Source of the DNA: Lentzea pudingi
GTDB taxonomy: Bacteria; Actinomycetota; Actinomycetes; Mycobacteriales; Pseudonocardiaceae
DNA: 64,000 nucleotides
Reading direction: 5' to 3'
NCBI RefSeq assembly: GCF_014646255.1
Contig: NZ_BMNC01000011.1
Location: forward strand, 172,552-236,551
Positions within the stretch are counted from its first letter, which is position 1. Every line of letters begins with the position of its first letter. The translations under genes and the position numbers were made by a program. Under the pieces are notes generated by a model. It was given only the letters and a program-made list of their open reading frames with translations, made no database searches and was not told the origin of the DNA. Below are positions 36,965 to 44,799 of this stretch, piece by piece.

Positions 36965-37597
36965 TCAATTCATGGCCAACGCAATCCGCCTGCGCGCGAC
37001 CAACCTCGTTTGGTGCACGTCCATGCCGAACCCGAGCCCCGGCCGCCGCTCGAACCGGTCGTAGCTGCGGCTGAGCAGCCAGTGAGCCGCAACGGGAGTG
37101 ATCAGCTCCAGCCGCATCTCGTCCCGCAGCCGAGCCAGCGCCTCCCCCACCTGCCGCGTCAGAAAGGCGTGCCGCGTGAGGCTGCCATTGATTTCATCGA
37201 TCATGAAAACCATCGCATGAGGCGCGTCGCCGTACGAATAGCTGCACAACAGTGCCAGATATCCGGCGTCGATCGACCGATCACCGATCCAGCACTCCCC
37301 GAATGTGAGCCCACCCAGATCCCACTTCGGTTCGGCCTGATGACGCGCGGCCTCCTGAGCCCACACCCCGGGCCGCCCAGGCAGCAGATGCCCCAGCGCC
37401 GTCAGCAACGCCGCACTGCGCCGGCTCGGCACCTCCCCCAGGTGCCGGACGACCACCTCCCACAACTCCTCGTTGTCCGCGAAGGGCCCGACGAACGCAC
37501 TGACCTGGAGCTCGACCTCCAGCGGATCCGTCAACTGCGGCAACGGCCGCCCGGCGTCCACCACCGCCTGCTGCATGGGGGTCAGCCTCGTCCGCAT
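36965..37597 (-). CDS. hypothetical protein
   Basis: I do not recognise this 210-residue soluble protein. It has no signal peptide, and its core contains GECWIGDRSIDAGYLALLCSYSYGDAPHAMVFMIDEINGSL, with several aromatic and acidic residues. The C-terminus is rich in Arg and hydrophobic residues (RRIALAMN). Many actinomycetes carry single-copy proteins of this type. It stands 62 bp downstream of another minus-strand gene of the type VII region and may belong to it. The codon pattern (third-position GC) supports it being real. Confidence 0.65.
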   Translation of the reverse strand: MRTRLTPMQQAVVDAGRPLPQLTDPLEVELQVSAFVGPFADNEELWEVVVRHLGEVPSRRSAALLTALGHLLPGRPGVWAQEAARHQAEPKWDLGGLTFGECWIGDRSIDAGYLALLCSYSYGDAPHAMVFMIDEINGSLTRHAFLTRQVGEALARLRDEMRLELITPVAAHWLLSRSYDRFERRPGLGFGMDVHQTRLVARRRIALAMN

Positions 37598-37659
37598 GGC
37601 GGGAGATTAGGCCGATCAGCCCAACGCGGACCGTTCGCCGACCAACGCCACCATGCGGA

Positions 37660-38211
37660 TCACCCCATCGTGATCACGTCACGCAGTCCGTCGACCAGCA
37701 CCTCGCCTGGAATCTCGAACTGCACCCCACCCTGCGCGGTCAGCAACACCGTGGCGGGCCGCTCCTGCGCGTCCAGCACGACAGCCAGCTCCACACCACG
37801 AAACAGGTGCCAGTGAGGGGGCCAATCAGGCGGCCGCGCCCGTTCCGAGGCAAAGACGTCGACAACATCCCCGCGCACCACCAGATGCCGCCGCGGTTCG
37901 CGGGAGGGATCAGCGGGCAACACCAGTTCCGCCGCCAGCACCGCGTTCACCAACTCGGCTTTGTCCGCATGGCCCCGATGCACCAGGTACATCACCGACT
38001 CGAGCTCGTTCTCGAAGACGACCTCACGCGCCCGGTACCGGGGATTCGGCACGTACTGATCGGTGATCTCGCCCTGCGAGTCCACGAGATACCGCCCGAT
38101 CACCGCCTCGGTGGAGGTACCGTCGTGACCTGGATCGGTCACGTGCAACCAGCTGTTGGGCGCGCGACGGGCACGTTCTCGCATCTCCCGAGTGATGAGC
38201 GGCTTCACCAT
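37660..38211 (-). CDS. hypothetical protein, type VII secretion-associated (SseB-like C-terminus possible)
   Basis: 183-residue soluble protein starting MVKPLITREMRERARRAPNSWLHV. It contains a charged beta-rich part (YVPNPRYRAREVVFENELESVMYLVHRGHADKAELVNAVL) and ends with QFEIPGEVLVDGLRDVITMG. Proteins of this general type are commonly found next to YbaB and WXG100-like genes in actinomycetes, as here: it is divergent from the YbaB gene, with only 57 bp between the starts. I cannot confirm the SseB-like assignment by eye. A chaperone or accessory role is inference. The ATG at 38211 is chosen; the frame upstream is shadow of ybaB. Confidence 0.65.
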   Translation of the reverse strand: MVKPLITREMRERARRAPNSWLHVTDPGHDGTSTEAVIGRYLVDSQGEITDQYVPNPRYRAREVVFENELESVMYLVHRGHADKAELVNAVLAAELVLPADPSREPRRHLVVRGDVVDVFASERARPPDWPPHWHLFRGVELAVVLDAQERPATVLLTAQGGVQFEIPGEVLVDGLRDVITMG

Positions 38212-38268
38212 GCACGCATTGTGCCGAACCGTGCGCGGAGAGTTCGTCTCAATGAGAACATTTCGCCC

Positions 38269-38721
38269 ATGACCGATCCGCACCAGTTCCTCGCGAACTT
38301 CGAGGGACGTCTCCAGCAGGCCCAGGAACAGGCGAACGCCATCCAGACAGCGTTCCGCGAGTCCCGCACCGAGGCCCAGAGCCCGGACGGCTCGGTCATC
38401 GTCACCGTGGGCTCCGGCGGCCGAATCGAGTCGCTCCAGCTCACCCCGCGCGCCGACGACCTGGGCTACAACGCCCTGGGCCGCTCGATCATGGACACCA
38501 TCCGCCGCGCCCAGGTCGAGGCCGCCCGCAAGATCGAGGAGACGATGCGCCCGATCCTCGGCGAGGGCGAGGGCATGGCCTTCCTGCGCGAACAGGTGCA
38601 ACAAGGCATCGCTGTGATCGACCCGGCGGGCACCGTCGCCGAACCGCCACCCGCACCGGGCCGTCCCGCACCGCCTCGGGGCGATGACGACGACTTCGGC
38701 GGGAACTCGGTGCTGCGATGA
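38269..38721 (+). CDS. YbaB/EbfC-family nucleoid-associated protein
   Basis: 150 residues. The YbaB fold occupies the first 100 (HQFLANFEGRLQQAQEQANAIQ helix, GSVIVTVGSGGRIESLQLTPRA beta strands, SIMDTIRRAQVEAARKIE helix). A Pro-rich acidic tail follows, ending DDDDFGGNSVLR. In actinomycetes, YbaB-like genes head type VII-associated cassettes, as seen here with an EspC-like gene overlapping by ATGA (38718-38721). It may act as a DNA-binding or chaperone-like component; direct evidence from sequence is limited to the fold. Confidence 0.88.
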   Translation: MTDPHQFLANFEGRLQQAQEQANAIQTAFRESRTEAQSPDGSVIVTVGSGGRIESLQLTPRADDLGYNALGRSIMDTIRRAQVEAARKIEETMRPILGEGEGMAFLREQVQQGIAVIDPAGTVAEPPPAPGRPAPPRGDDDDFGGNSVLR

Positions 38722-39023
38722 CCGGCTTCGCAGCGCAGTCAGAGGCCATCGCGGCCCACGGCAAGCAGATCGTCGGTCAGCTCTCCCCGTCCCTGCAGGA
38801 GGTCGCCTCCGCCTCCCAGGTGAGCCTCGGTCCTGCCGCGATGGGCGAGCTCTGCCAGGTGTGGTCGTTCATCTTCAACGACGAACTCGACAAGGCGAAG
38901 CTGCTGCTGGCGGAATTGCCGAAGGCGTTCGAGGCCACGGGCGACAGCCTCTGTTCCACCGCGGAGACCTACCAGCAGACCGACGAGGGCAACCGCGACG
39001 CACTGCGGGGAGTGCACGGATGA
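38718..39023 (+). CDS. EspC/WXG100-like type VII secretion target
   Basis: 101-residue helical protein with the EspC-like (DUF2580-type) pattern: FAAQSEAIAAHGKQIVGQLSPSLQEV first helix and ALRGVHG at the end, and no Sec signal. Such small proteins are secreted by, or partner with, ESX/type VII systems. It overlaps both neighbours by 4 bp, so it is co-translated with YbaB and the following membrane protein. No EccC-type ATPase lies in the window, so the secretion apparatus is elsewhere. Confidence 0.8.
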   Translation: MTGFAAQSEAIAAHGKQIVGQLSPSLQEVASASQVSLGPAAMGELCQVWSFIFNDELDKAKLLLAELPKAFEATGDSLCSTAETYQQTDEGNRDALRGVHG

Positions 39024-39508
39024 TCAAACGCATCGCGATCGCGGTGGTCCTGTGGATCGTGGCCCTTTACCTCGCCCAAGCCGCGCCCCGGTTCTTCGGT
39101 GGCGAGGACGGTTCCGGCGGGGAGACGAAGGGCTACGCCGAAGACATCTCCTGTTCGAGAAACTGGTGGGCTTTCGGCGCCCTCTGGTCTTGCGACGCCA
39201 CCATCGTCGCCAACGACGGCAAGCGCTACAGGTACCACAACGGCAATTCCTCGCTCACTCCCGCGGATGTCGGCACTCGCGTGCCGATGACCAACAACCG
39301 CGTGCGAACCAGTAGATCTTCAGCCGCGTCCGTGAAGTGGGGTGTGACAGAACCGCGTGAGCCCGTCAAAGCGCTCGTAGCCCTCTCCATCGCCGGCTTC
39401 CCGGGCGCCGCGTTCATCATCACGGTCCGCATGTTCCGCAAGAGGAAGCCCGGTGATACGGACGAAACCGGACCAGCGACGGCCCAGTCTGAAGGAACGA
39501 ACCGATGA
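39020..39508 (+). CDS. small two-TM membrane protein, copy 1 of a repeated module
   Basis: 162 residues. An N-terminal transmembrane segment (IAIAVVLWIVALYLAQAA), an extracytoplasmic domain with two Cys framing NWWAFGALW (CSRNWWAFGALWSCDATI), the segment SSLTPADVGTRVPMTNNRVR and a second transmembrane segment (about 115-135) with a basic cytoplasmic tail. It is a close paralogue of the gene at 40803 and resembles both halves of the protein at 41240. The family function is unknown to me. It overlaps the EspC-like and WXG-like genes by ATGA, so it is part of the type VII cassette; an immunity or accessory role is a guess. Confidence 0.82.
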   Translation: MIKRIAIAVVLWIVALYLAQAAPRFFGGEDGSGGETKGYAEDISCSRNWWAFGALWSCDATIVANDGKRYRYHNGNSSLTPADVGTRVPMTNNRVRTSRSSAASVKWGVTEPREPVKALVALSIAGFPGAAFIITVRMFRKRKPGDTDETGPATAQSEGTNR

Positions 39509-40806
39509 GCAATCCGCTGGTAGCCCAGAAGGAGCCCGAGAAGAAGGCGTTCGCCGGTGCCGGGTTCGCCGACACCGGTGAAGACCTGGTCAAGCCGTTC
39601 CTCGAGGGCAAGGACATCGATCCGGTCGCCCTCGGCATAGACGGCGCCGCGATGGTCCTCGACGTCGCCGGCCTGCTCACCGACCCGCTCGGCACGCTCG
39701 CCTCTTCCGTCGTCGGCTGGATCATCGAGAACGTCGGCTTCATCCGCGAGCCCTTCGACAAGCTCGCGGGCGACCCTCCCGCCATCGAGGCGGTCGGCAA
39801 AACCTGGGACAACATCGCCAAGCGCCTGAACGAGGAGGCCACCGCCTACAGCAACCAGGCGAAGGCGCTCGCGGACTGGACCGGCGACGCGGCCGACGCG
39901 TACCGGGCCCGGTGCAGCACCCTGGTCGCACAACTGGAGGGCTCCGCCGCCGCGGCCTCCTCGGCGGCGAACAAGATCAAGGTCGCGGGCGCGATCGTCG
40001 CCGCCACCAGGGCTCTGATCCGCGACCTGCTGGCCGACCTCGCAGGCACCCTGCTGCTGTGGGGCATCCCGGCCGCCGCGTCGGCCATTCCCACGGCAGG
40101 TGCCTCGGTCGCCGCCTTCATCACGCGCGCTGTGACGAAGGCTGTCGAGATCGGCACCAAGATCGCGAGGTTCGTCGCCAAGCTGTTCAAGGCCCTCGAC
40201 AAGCTCGGTTCCCTGGCGAAGAGCGCCGGCGACGCCATGCGCAGGCAGGCCGACGAGCTGGCCGCGCTGAGCCGGCAGATGCCGAACAGCAGCTACGGCA
40301 ACCAGCGCGCGGCGGAGTTGGCCTCCGACTCCGCGACGAAGGTGTCCAGGGCCGACACGCTCGACAACGTCGGCGACGGACTCGCTAACGCGAGCAGGCG
40401 GCTCCAGGACGGCGTCGACAACACGATGAACAAGGTCGACGACCTCGCCCAGCGCACAAGCCAGAAGGTCGACGACTGGGCGAACCGCGTCAAGGAGAAC
40501 GGCCCGGCGCGCAAGCAGAAGGTCAAAGACTTCTACGACAAGATGAACCAACCGCCGCTCACCACGCGCAGGGAGAACATGGGCGATCCCGGCTACGCGG
40601 CTGGTCGCGGGGCGGACCGCGTGGACTCCCCCATGAGCAAGGGCGTGCTCGACGGCCAGAACTGGGTGCGTGCCGTGGCGAGCCGGGACATCAGCCACCT
40701 GATGCCGAACTACGGCGACCTGGTCCACCCGGCGAAGGAACTGGGCAAGGAGCTGAACAAGTCAGTGGGCAACGGCGGTCACCAGGACCCCAACGACAAC
40801 CGATGA
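39505..40806 (+). CDS. WXG100-like/ESX substrate, large type VII cassette protein
   Basis: 433 residues, mostly helical. Residues 95-160 form a WXG-like helical hairpin with W-T-G at 125-127 (ALADWTGDAADAYRARC). A hydrophobic stretch (about 170-215: LIRDLLADLAGTLLLWGIPAAAS, AGASVAAFITRAV) is followed by a long polar coiled-coil-like region (about 225-345). The tail is Pro/Gly/Asn rich. It probably is a substrate or structural partner of a type VII system. No toxin domain is recognisable. It sits between the two paralogous small membrane genes, overlapping each by 4 bp. Confidence 0.78.
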   Translation: MSNPLVAQKEPEKKAFAGAGFADTGEDLVKPFLEGKDIDPVALGIDGAAMVLDVAGLLTDPLGTLASSVVGWIIENVGFIREPFDKLAGDPPAIEAVGKTWDNIAKRLNEEATAYSNQAKALADWTGDAADAYRARCSTLVAQLEGSAAAASSAANKIKVAGAIVAATRALIRDLLADLAGTLLLWGIPAAASAIPTAGASVAAFITRAVTKAVEIGTKIARFVAKLFKALDKLGSLAKSAGDAMRRQADELAALSRQMPNSSYGNQRAAELASDSATKVSRADTLDNVGDGLANASRRLQDGVDNTMNKVDDLAQRTSQKVDDWANRVKENGPARKQKVKDFYDKMNQPPLTTRRENMGDPGYAAGRGADRVDSPMSKGVLDGQNWVRAVASRDISHLMPNYGDLVHPAKELGKELNKSVGNGGHQDPNDNR

Positions 40807-41243
40807 CCAAGCGGATCGCCATCGCCACCGTCCTCTGGATCGTCGCTCTTTACACCGCCCACGCAGGCACGTTGTTCTTCGACGGCGAAGCAGGTTCGGG
40901 TGGCGATCCGAAGGGCTACGCGGAGAGCATCTCGTGCGCACGCAACTGGTGGGCCTTCGGAGCCCTCTGGTACTGCAACGCCACCATCGTCGCCGACGAT
41001 GGCAAGCGATACCCGTACAGCAACAAGAACTCCTCACTCACGCCGGCTGACATCGGCAACCGCGTGCCGATGACCAACAACCGCGTACGTTCCGGGCGGT
41101 CATCCCAGTCGAGCGCGGAGTGGGCGCTGGCCGAACGCAGAGACCCGAACAAGGTTGCGTACATGCTGTCCCTCATGGGCATTCCGGTAGTCGCGCTCTT
41201 CATCACGTTCCGCATGTTCCGCGACAAGAAGCCGGTGGCGTGA
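40803..41243 (+). CDS. small two-TM membrane protein, copy 2 of a repeated module
   Basis: 146 residues and very similar to the protein at 39020: TM1 (IAIATVLWIVALYTAHAG), CARNWWAFGALWYCNATIV, SSLTPADIGNRVPMTNNRVR, and TM2 (about 115-135). The high identity in the extracytoplasmic core indicates recent duplication within the cassette. It overlaps the WXG-like gene and the next gene by 4 bp each, so the order is module, substrate, module, double module. The function is unknown. Confidence 0.82.
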   Translation: MTKRIAIATVLWIVALYTAHAGTLFFDGEAGSGGDPKGYAESISCARNWWAFGALWYCNATIVADDGKRYPYSNKNSSLTPADIGNRVPMTNNRVRSGRSSQSSAEWALAERRDPNKVAYMLSLMGIPVVALFITFRMFRDKKPVA

Positions 41244-42133
41244 AAGGACATCACCAGCGCTGGCTGGCCCTCGCCTGGTTCGCCCTGTGCGCGTACGGCG
41301 CCGCGTTCCTCCTGCTGTTCTGGGAGGACCACGGCCCCCGAGGTTCCGCGGTCGCCCAAGCCGAGAACATCCAGTGCGAGCGCAACTGGCTCCTCCTGGG
41401 CACCCGCTGGAGCTGCAGCGCGATCATCACCGACATCAACGGCGTGCAGACCCGGTTCACCAGCGACTCCTCGCTGCTGAACCCAGCCGACACGTCCGTA
41501 CCCATGCAACGCCTGGGCCCGCTCGACTTCGTGCCGGCCCGCGAGTCGTTCACCCCAGCTCCGTGGCCCACGATGGGCGCCGTCGTGCTGATCGGCATCG
41601 GCCTGCTCGGCGCCGGCATCTGGTGGCAGAACAGCCGTTCGCGCCCTCGGAGCCCGCGGGCCGAAGTGCGCCGCCTCCGCAGGCACACCCGCTGGTACGT
41701 CGGAGCGGGTCTCCTCGCCCTCGCGGGGGCTCACTTCACCTACGGCCTGCTGATAGCCGCCCGCGCCGACTTCTGGCCCCGTCCGGCCGAGGGCACCGGT
41801 GTCGCGACGTCCTGCGACCGCGACTGGCGGTACCTGGGAGCATCCTGGCGCTGCACCGTCACCATCACCCCGAACACCGGCGGCGAGCTCATCCAGACCA
41901 TGAACCACTCGCAGTTCACCGCCGCAGACCTCGGCACGCACAAACCGGTCACCTTCACGGGATCAGTCTGGGAGTCCATGGACCAACCCCACGAACACCG
42001 GTTCGCCAAGACGTTGATGGTCCTGCTGCTCGCCGGCGGCGTCGCACTGGTCGTCAAGCCGCTCTACGACCGGCCACGGATCCAAGGCCTGGAGAAGCCT
42101 GGGCTGCCACCACGCTTGCTCGACATCAGGTGA
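41240..42133 (+). CDS. membrane protein with two tandem copies of the same module
   Basis: 297 residues starting with a GTG that overlaps the previous stop (GTGA). It holds the two-TM module twice. The first half has TM, CERNWLLLGTRWSCSAIITD and a DSSLLNPAD segment before a second TM near residues 105-125. The second half has TM near 155-175, CDRDWRYLGASWRCTVTI, a MNHSQFTAADLGTHKPV segment and a final TM near 250-265. The paired cysteines and the N-W/D-W-x-x-L/F-G core are retained in both halves. It looks like a fused duplicate of the genes at 39020 and 40803 and closes the cassette. Confidence 0.82.
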   Translation: MKGHHQRWLALAWFALCAYGAAFLLLFWEDHGPRGSAVAQAENIQCERNWLLLGTRWSCSAIITDINGVQTRFTSDSSLLNPADTSVPMQRLGPLDFVPARESFTPAPWPTMGAVVLIGIGLLGAGIWWQNSRSRPRSPRAEVRRLRRHTRWYVGAGLLALAGAHFTYGLLIAARADFWPRPAEGTGVATSCDRDWRYLGASWRCTVTITPNTGGELIQTMNHSQFTAADLGTHKPVTFTGSVWESMDQPHEHRFAKTLMVLLLAGGVALVVKPLYDRPRIQGLEKPGLPPRLLDIR

Positions 42134-42319
42134 TCATGCTCCGGTGCGTGGGGCGGTTGGCAGCTCAGGCGTTGACGGCTTGTCGTCCGACGGTGATGTC
42201 CGCGCGTTCGGCGGCGCCCGGCCCGCCTCCCACCCGGTACTGTCGCTGACCTCCTGAACGATCTGTCGGCTCGACGGCCGTCCGACCTGTCACCCGAAAG
42301 CCCTACAACGCCAGCTACG

Positions 42320-43729
42320 GTGGCACAGGTGACGACGTTTCCACCGGTGCCCGCGGACCTGTTCCGCTTCACCACGACCGACCAGGCGGAGCTGCACACC
42401 GCAGTGCTGCGCGTGTTCGGGGTGGCGAACGAGCGCCTGCAGACCGTCCTCACCCCCGATGACGTGCAGCAACGGCTCCGCCAAGTCGGCTGGTCCGAGC
42501 AGGTGGCGGACGACGAGCTCAACGCGTCCCTGACTGCGCTCCGCAGCTGGGGCCTGCTGGACGCGTCGCAGCACCGCTACGGCCTGACGAAACCGGGCGA
42601 AGCCGCGTACGCCGGCATCCAGCACGCCACGAGCACGATGGCGAGCACCGGCTCACTGCAGACCGCGGTCCTGGACGCCATCGAGAACCACCTGAAAGAA
42701 CTGCAAGAGCCGCTGAACGACCACCAAACGTTCACGAAGCTCCGAGAGCTCGAAGGCCACTTGGAGGCCCTCCAAACCGGCACGACCAGGTTCAACGCCG
42801 ACCTGCAGAGGCTCCTGAGGGACGACCAGGCCGACCTGGCCACGTTCCAGGACGTCAAGCGCACCACGGTCACTCACCTGCGCGACTTCATCGCCGACCT
42901 GGACGCGCGCAAGCACAAGATCCGCGCGGCCGTGCAGGCCATCGACCCCGCCGAGCTGCACGAACGCGCGCGCAACGGCGCCGGGCTCGTCCAGGACCAG
43001 TGGTTGCAGCAACGGAAGGAACAGTGGCGCACCCTCCAGGCCTGGTTCAGCGACAACCCGCCGCGCGTCGAGGAGCTGCAGGACGTCTCGCGCAAGGCGA
43101 TCGTGCAGTTGTTGCGCGTGCTCGACCGGATCAGCGAGCAGCGCAAGAAGCCCACGAACACCGCGGCCGACTTCAGAAGTCTCGCGAAGTGGTTCGCGCG
43201 GACCGAGACCGAGGACGAGGCGCACGAGCTGTTCAACGCCGCGTTCGGCATGTGGCCCGCGAGGCACGCGCACCTCGCGCACGCCGACGGTGAGCTGCTG
43301 CCCAGTGGCGAGGCCTGGCACAACACGCCGCCCGTGCCCGTGTCGCCGCAGCTGCGCGCCACCGGGAAGCAGGAGCACATCGGCGCCACCGGCAAGGTCC
43401 GCAACGTCGACGAGGTGCGCCGCAACCGCCGTGAGCAGGCCGAGAAGGAACGCGCCGAGCTCGAACACGCCTGGTCGTTGATCCAGACCGACGGCGCGAT
43501 CCGGATCTCCACGCTCACGAACCTCGACCACGACACGTTCCACCGGCTGATCGACCTGGTCGGCAGGGCCCTGGGCAGCGATCCGGACAGCACCGGCACG
43601 CGCACGGCCGGCACGAGTGACGGGCGGATGCAGATCAACCTGCGCAACGCGCGCGGCTGGGCGACCATGACCACCCAGAAGGGCACGCTGAGCGGGCCCG
43701 ACTACGTGATCGACGTGCAGAGCCGATGA
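42320..43729 (+). CDS. jetA: Wadjet type II subunit JetA (DUF2397, TIGR02677)
   Basis: 469 residues. The N-terminal winged-helix-like part (about 15-85) and long central coiled coils (about 110-300) match the kleisin-like DUF2397 family that defines JetA in type II Wadjet. These systems are SMC-like complexes that extrude and restrict plasmid DNA. It overlaps jetB by ATGA. I use the GTG at 42320; a second GTG at 42329 is possible, and neither has a strong ribosome-binding sequence. The 186 bp upstream separate it from the type VII cassette, so it probably has its own promoter. Confidence 0.87.
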   Translation: MAQVTTFPPVPADLFRFTTTDQAELHTAVLRVFGVANERLQTVLTPDDVQQRLRQVGWSEQVADDELNASLTALRSWGLLDASQHRYGLTKPGEAAYAGIQHATSTMASTGSLQTAVLDAIENHLKELQEPLNDHQTFTKLRELEGHLEALQTGTTRFNADLQRLLRDDQADLATFQDVKRTTVTHLRDFIADLDARKHKIRAAVQAIDPAELHERARNGAGLVQDQWLQQRKEQWRTLQAWFSDNPPRVEELQDVSRKAIVQLLRVLDRISEQRKKPTNTAADFRSLAKWFARTETEDEAHELFNAAFGMWPARHAHLAHADGELLPSGEAWHNTPPVPVSPQLRATGKQEHIGATGKVRNVDEVRRNRREQAEKERAELEHAWSLIQTDGAIRISTLTNLDHDTFHRLIDLVGRALGSDPDSTGTRTAGTSDGRMQINLRNARGWATMTTQKGTLSGPDYVIDVQSR

Positions 43730-44799
43730 GCCGCACGGGAAATCAGCTCGCACGGCTGGAGAGCGAAGAGGTGGCGCGTGGTGTCCGTATGCTGCTCTCG
43801 CGGCCGTTGCTCACCGCGGCACAGGACCACGACGGCTTCGATCTCATCAGAAGGCGCCGTGAGCCCATCACGAAGTGGTTCGACTACTACTGCGGCTGGC
43901 GGGTGATCGTCGAGCCACGGGCCGGTTACGCGCGTTTGTTCAAGGTGACGCAACGGCCCGACCGCACGCGTCCGGCGTTCGACCGGCGGCGCTACACGTT
44001 GCTGTGCCTGATGTGCGCCGAACTGCTGACGACGCCGGTGACGACGCTCGACGAGCTCAACACCCGCACGAAGCAGGCCGCGGCCGAGGACGGCGTCCAG
44101 TTCGACCCGGCCCGGCGCAGCGACCGCAACGCGTTCAACGACGTCCTGACGTTCCTGGAGGAGCTGGGCGCCGTCGAGACGGGCGAGCACGTCCGCGCGG
44201 ACCCGACGCTGATCACGCGCCTGCTGGCCGCTCCGGTGCCGCCCTCCACAGTGGACACGATCGCGGACCTCACCCGCGAGACCCGGTACGACACCGCGCA
44301 CCGCAGCCTGTGGCAACGGCACTCCGTCATGCGCAGGCTGATCGACGATCCCGTGCTGTACAAGGAAGATCTGAACGCGAGCCAGCTCTCGTTCCTGACG
44401 TCTCCGGCCGGTCGCAAGGTCGTGCAGACGGGCATCAGGCTCGCGGGCTGCACGCTGGAGGAACGCGCCGAGGGGTACCTCGTGGTCGACGCCGACGCGA
44501 TCGCCACGGACACGAGGTTCCCGGACGACGACAACCACGCGAAGGTCGCCGCGTTGTTGTTGCTCGACCGGTTGGCACAGGGCCCGGCCACCACCGAGGA
44601 CCTGGCCGAGGAGTCCCGCGAACTGCTGACGAAGTTCCGCACCTGGGCCAAGGCCTACCAGTCGGACGGTGGCGCGGGCAGACTCGCGGCGGACGCGCTC
44701 GAGCTGCTGGAGGCGTTCGGACTCGCACGCACGGAGAACGGCACCGTTCACAGGCTGCCCGCCGCAGCCAGGTACGCGGTCGAGGAGCTCAATGACTGA
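43726..44799 (+). CDS. jetB: Wadjet type II subunit JetB (DUF2398, TIGR02678)
   Basis: 357 residues with two winged-helix-rich halves typical of the DUF2398 KITE-like subunit (RPLLTAAQDHDGFDLIRRRREPITKWFDYYCGWRV near the N-terminus; LAGCTLEERAEGYLVVDAD and DDDNHAKVAALLLLDRLAQ further on). It should bridge JetA and the SMC-like JetC. It overlaps jetA by 4 bp and jetC by 8 bp, indicating tight co-translation. Confidence 0.87.
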   Translation: MSRTGNQLARLESEEVARGVRMLLSRPLLTAAQDHDGFDLIRRRREPITKWFDYYCGWRVIVEPRAGYARLFKVTQRPDRTRPAFDRRRYTLLCLMCAELLTTPVTTLDELNTRTKQAAAEDGVQFDPARRSDRNAFNDVLTFLEELGAVETGEHVRADPTLITRLLAAPVPPSTVDTIADLTRETRYDTAHRSLWQRHSVMRRLIDDPVLYKEDLNASQLSFLTSPAGRKVVQTGIRLAGCTLEERAEGYLVVDADAIATDTRFPDDDNHAKVAALLLLDRLAQGPATTEDLAEESRELLTKFRTWAKAYQSDGGAGRLAADALELLEAFGLARTENGTVHRLPAAARYAVEELND

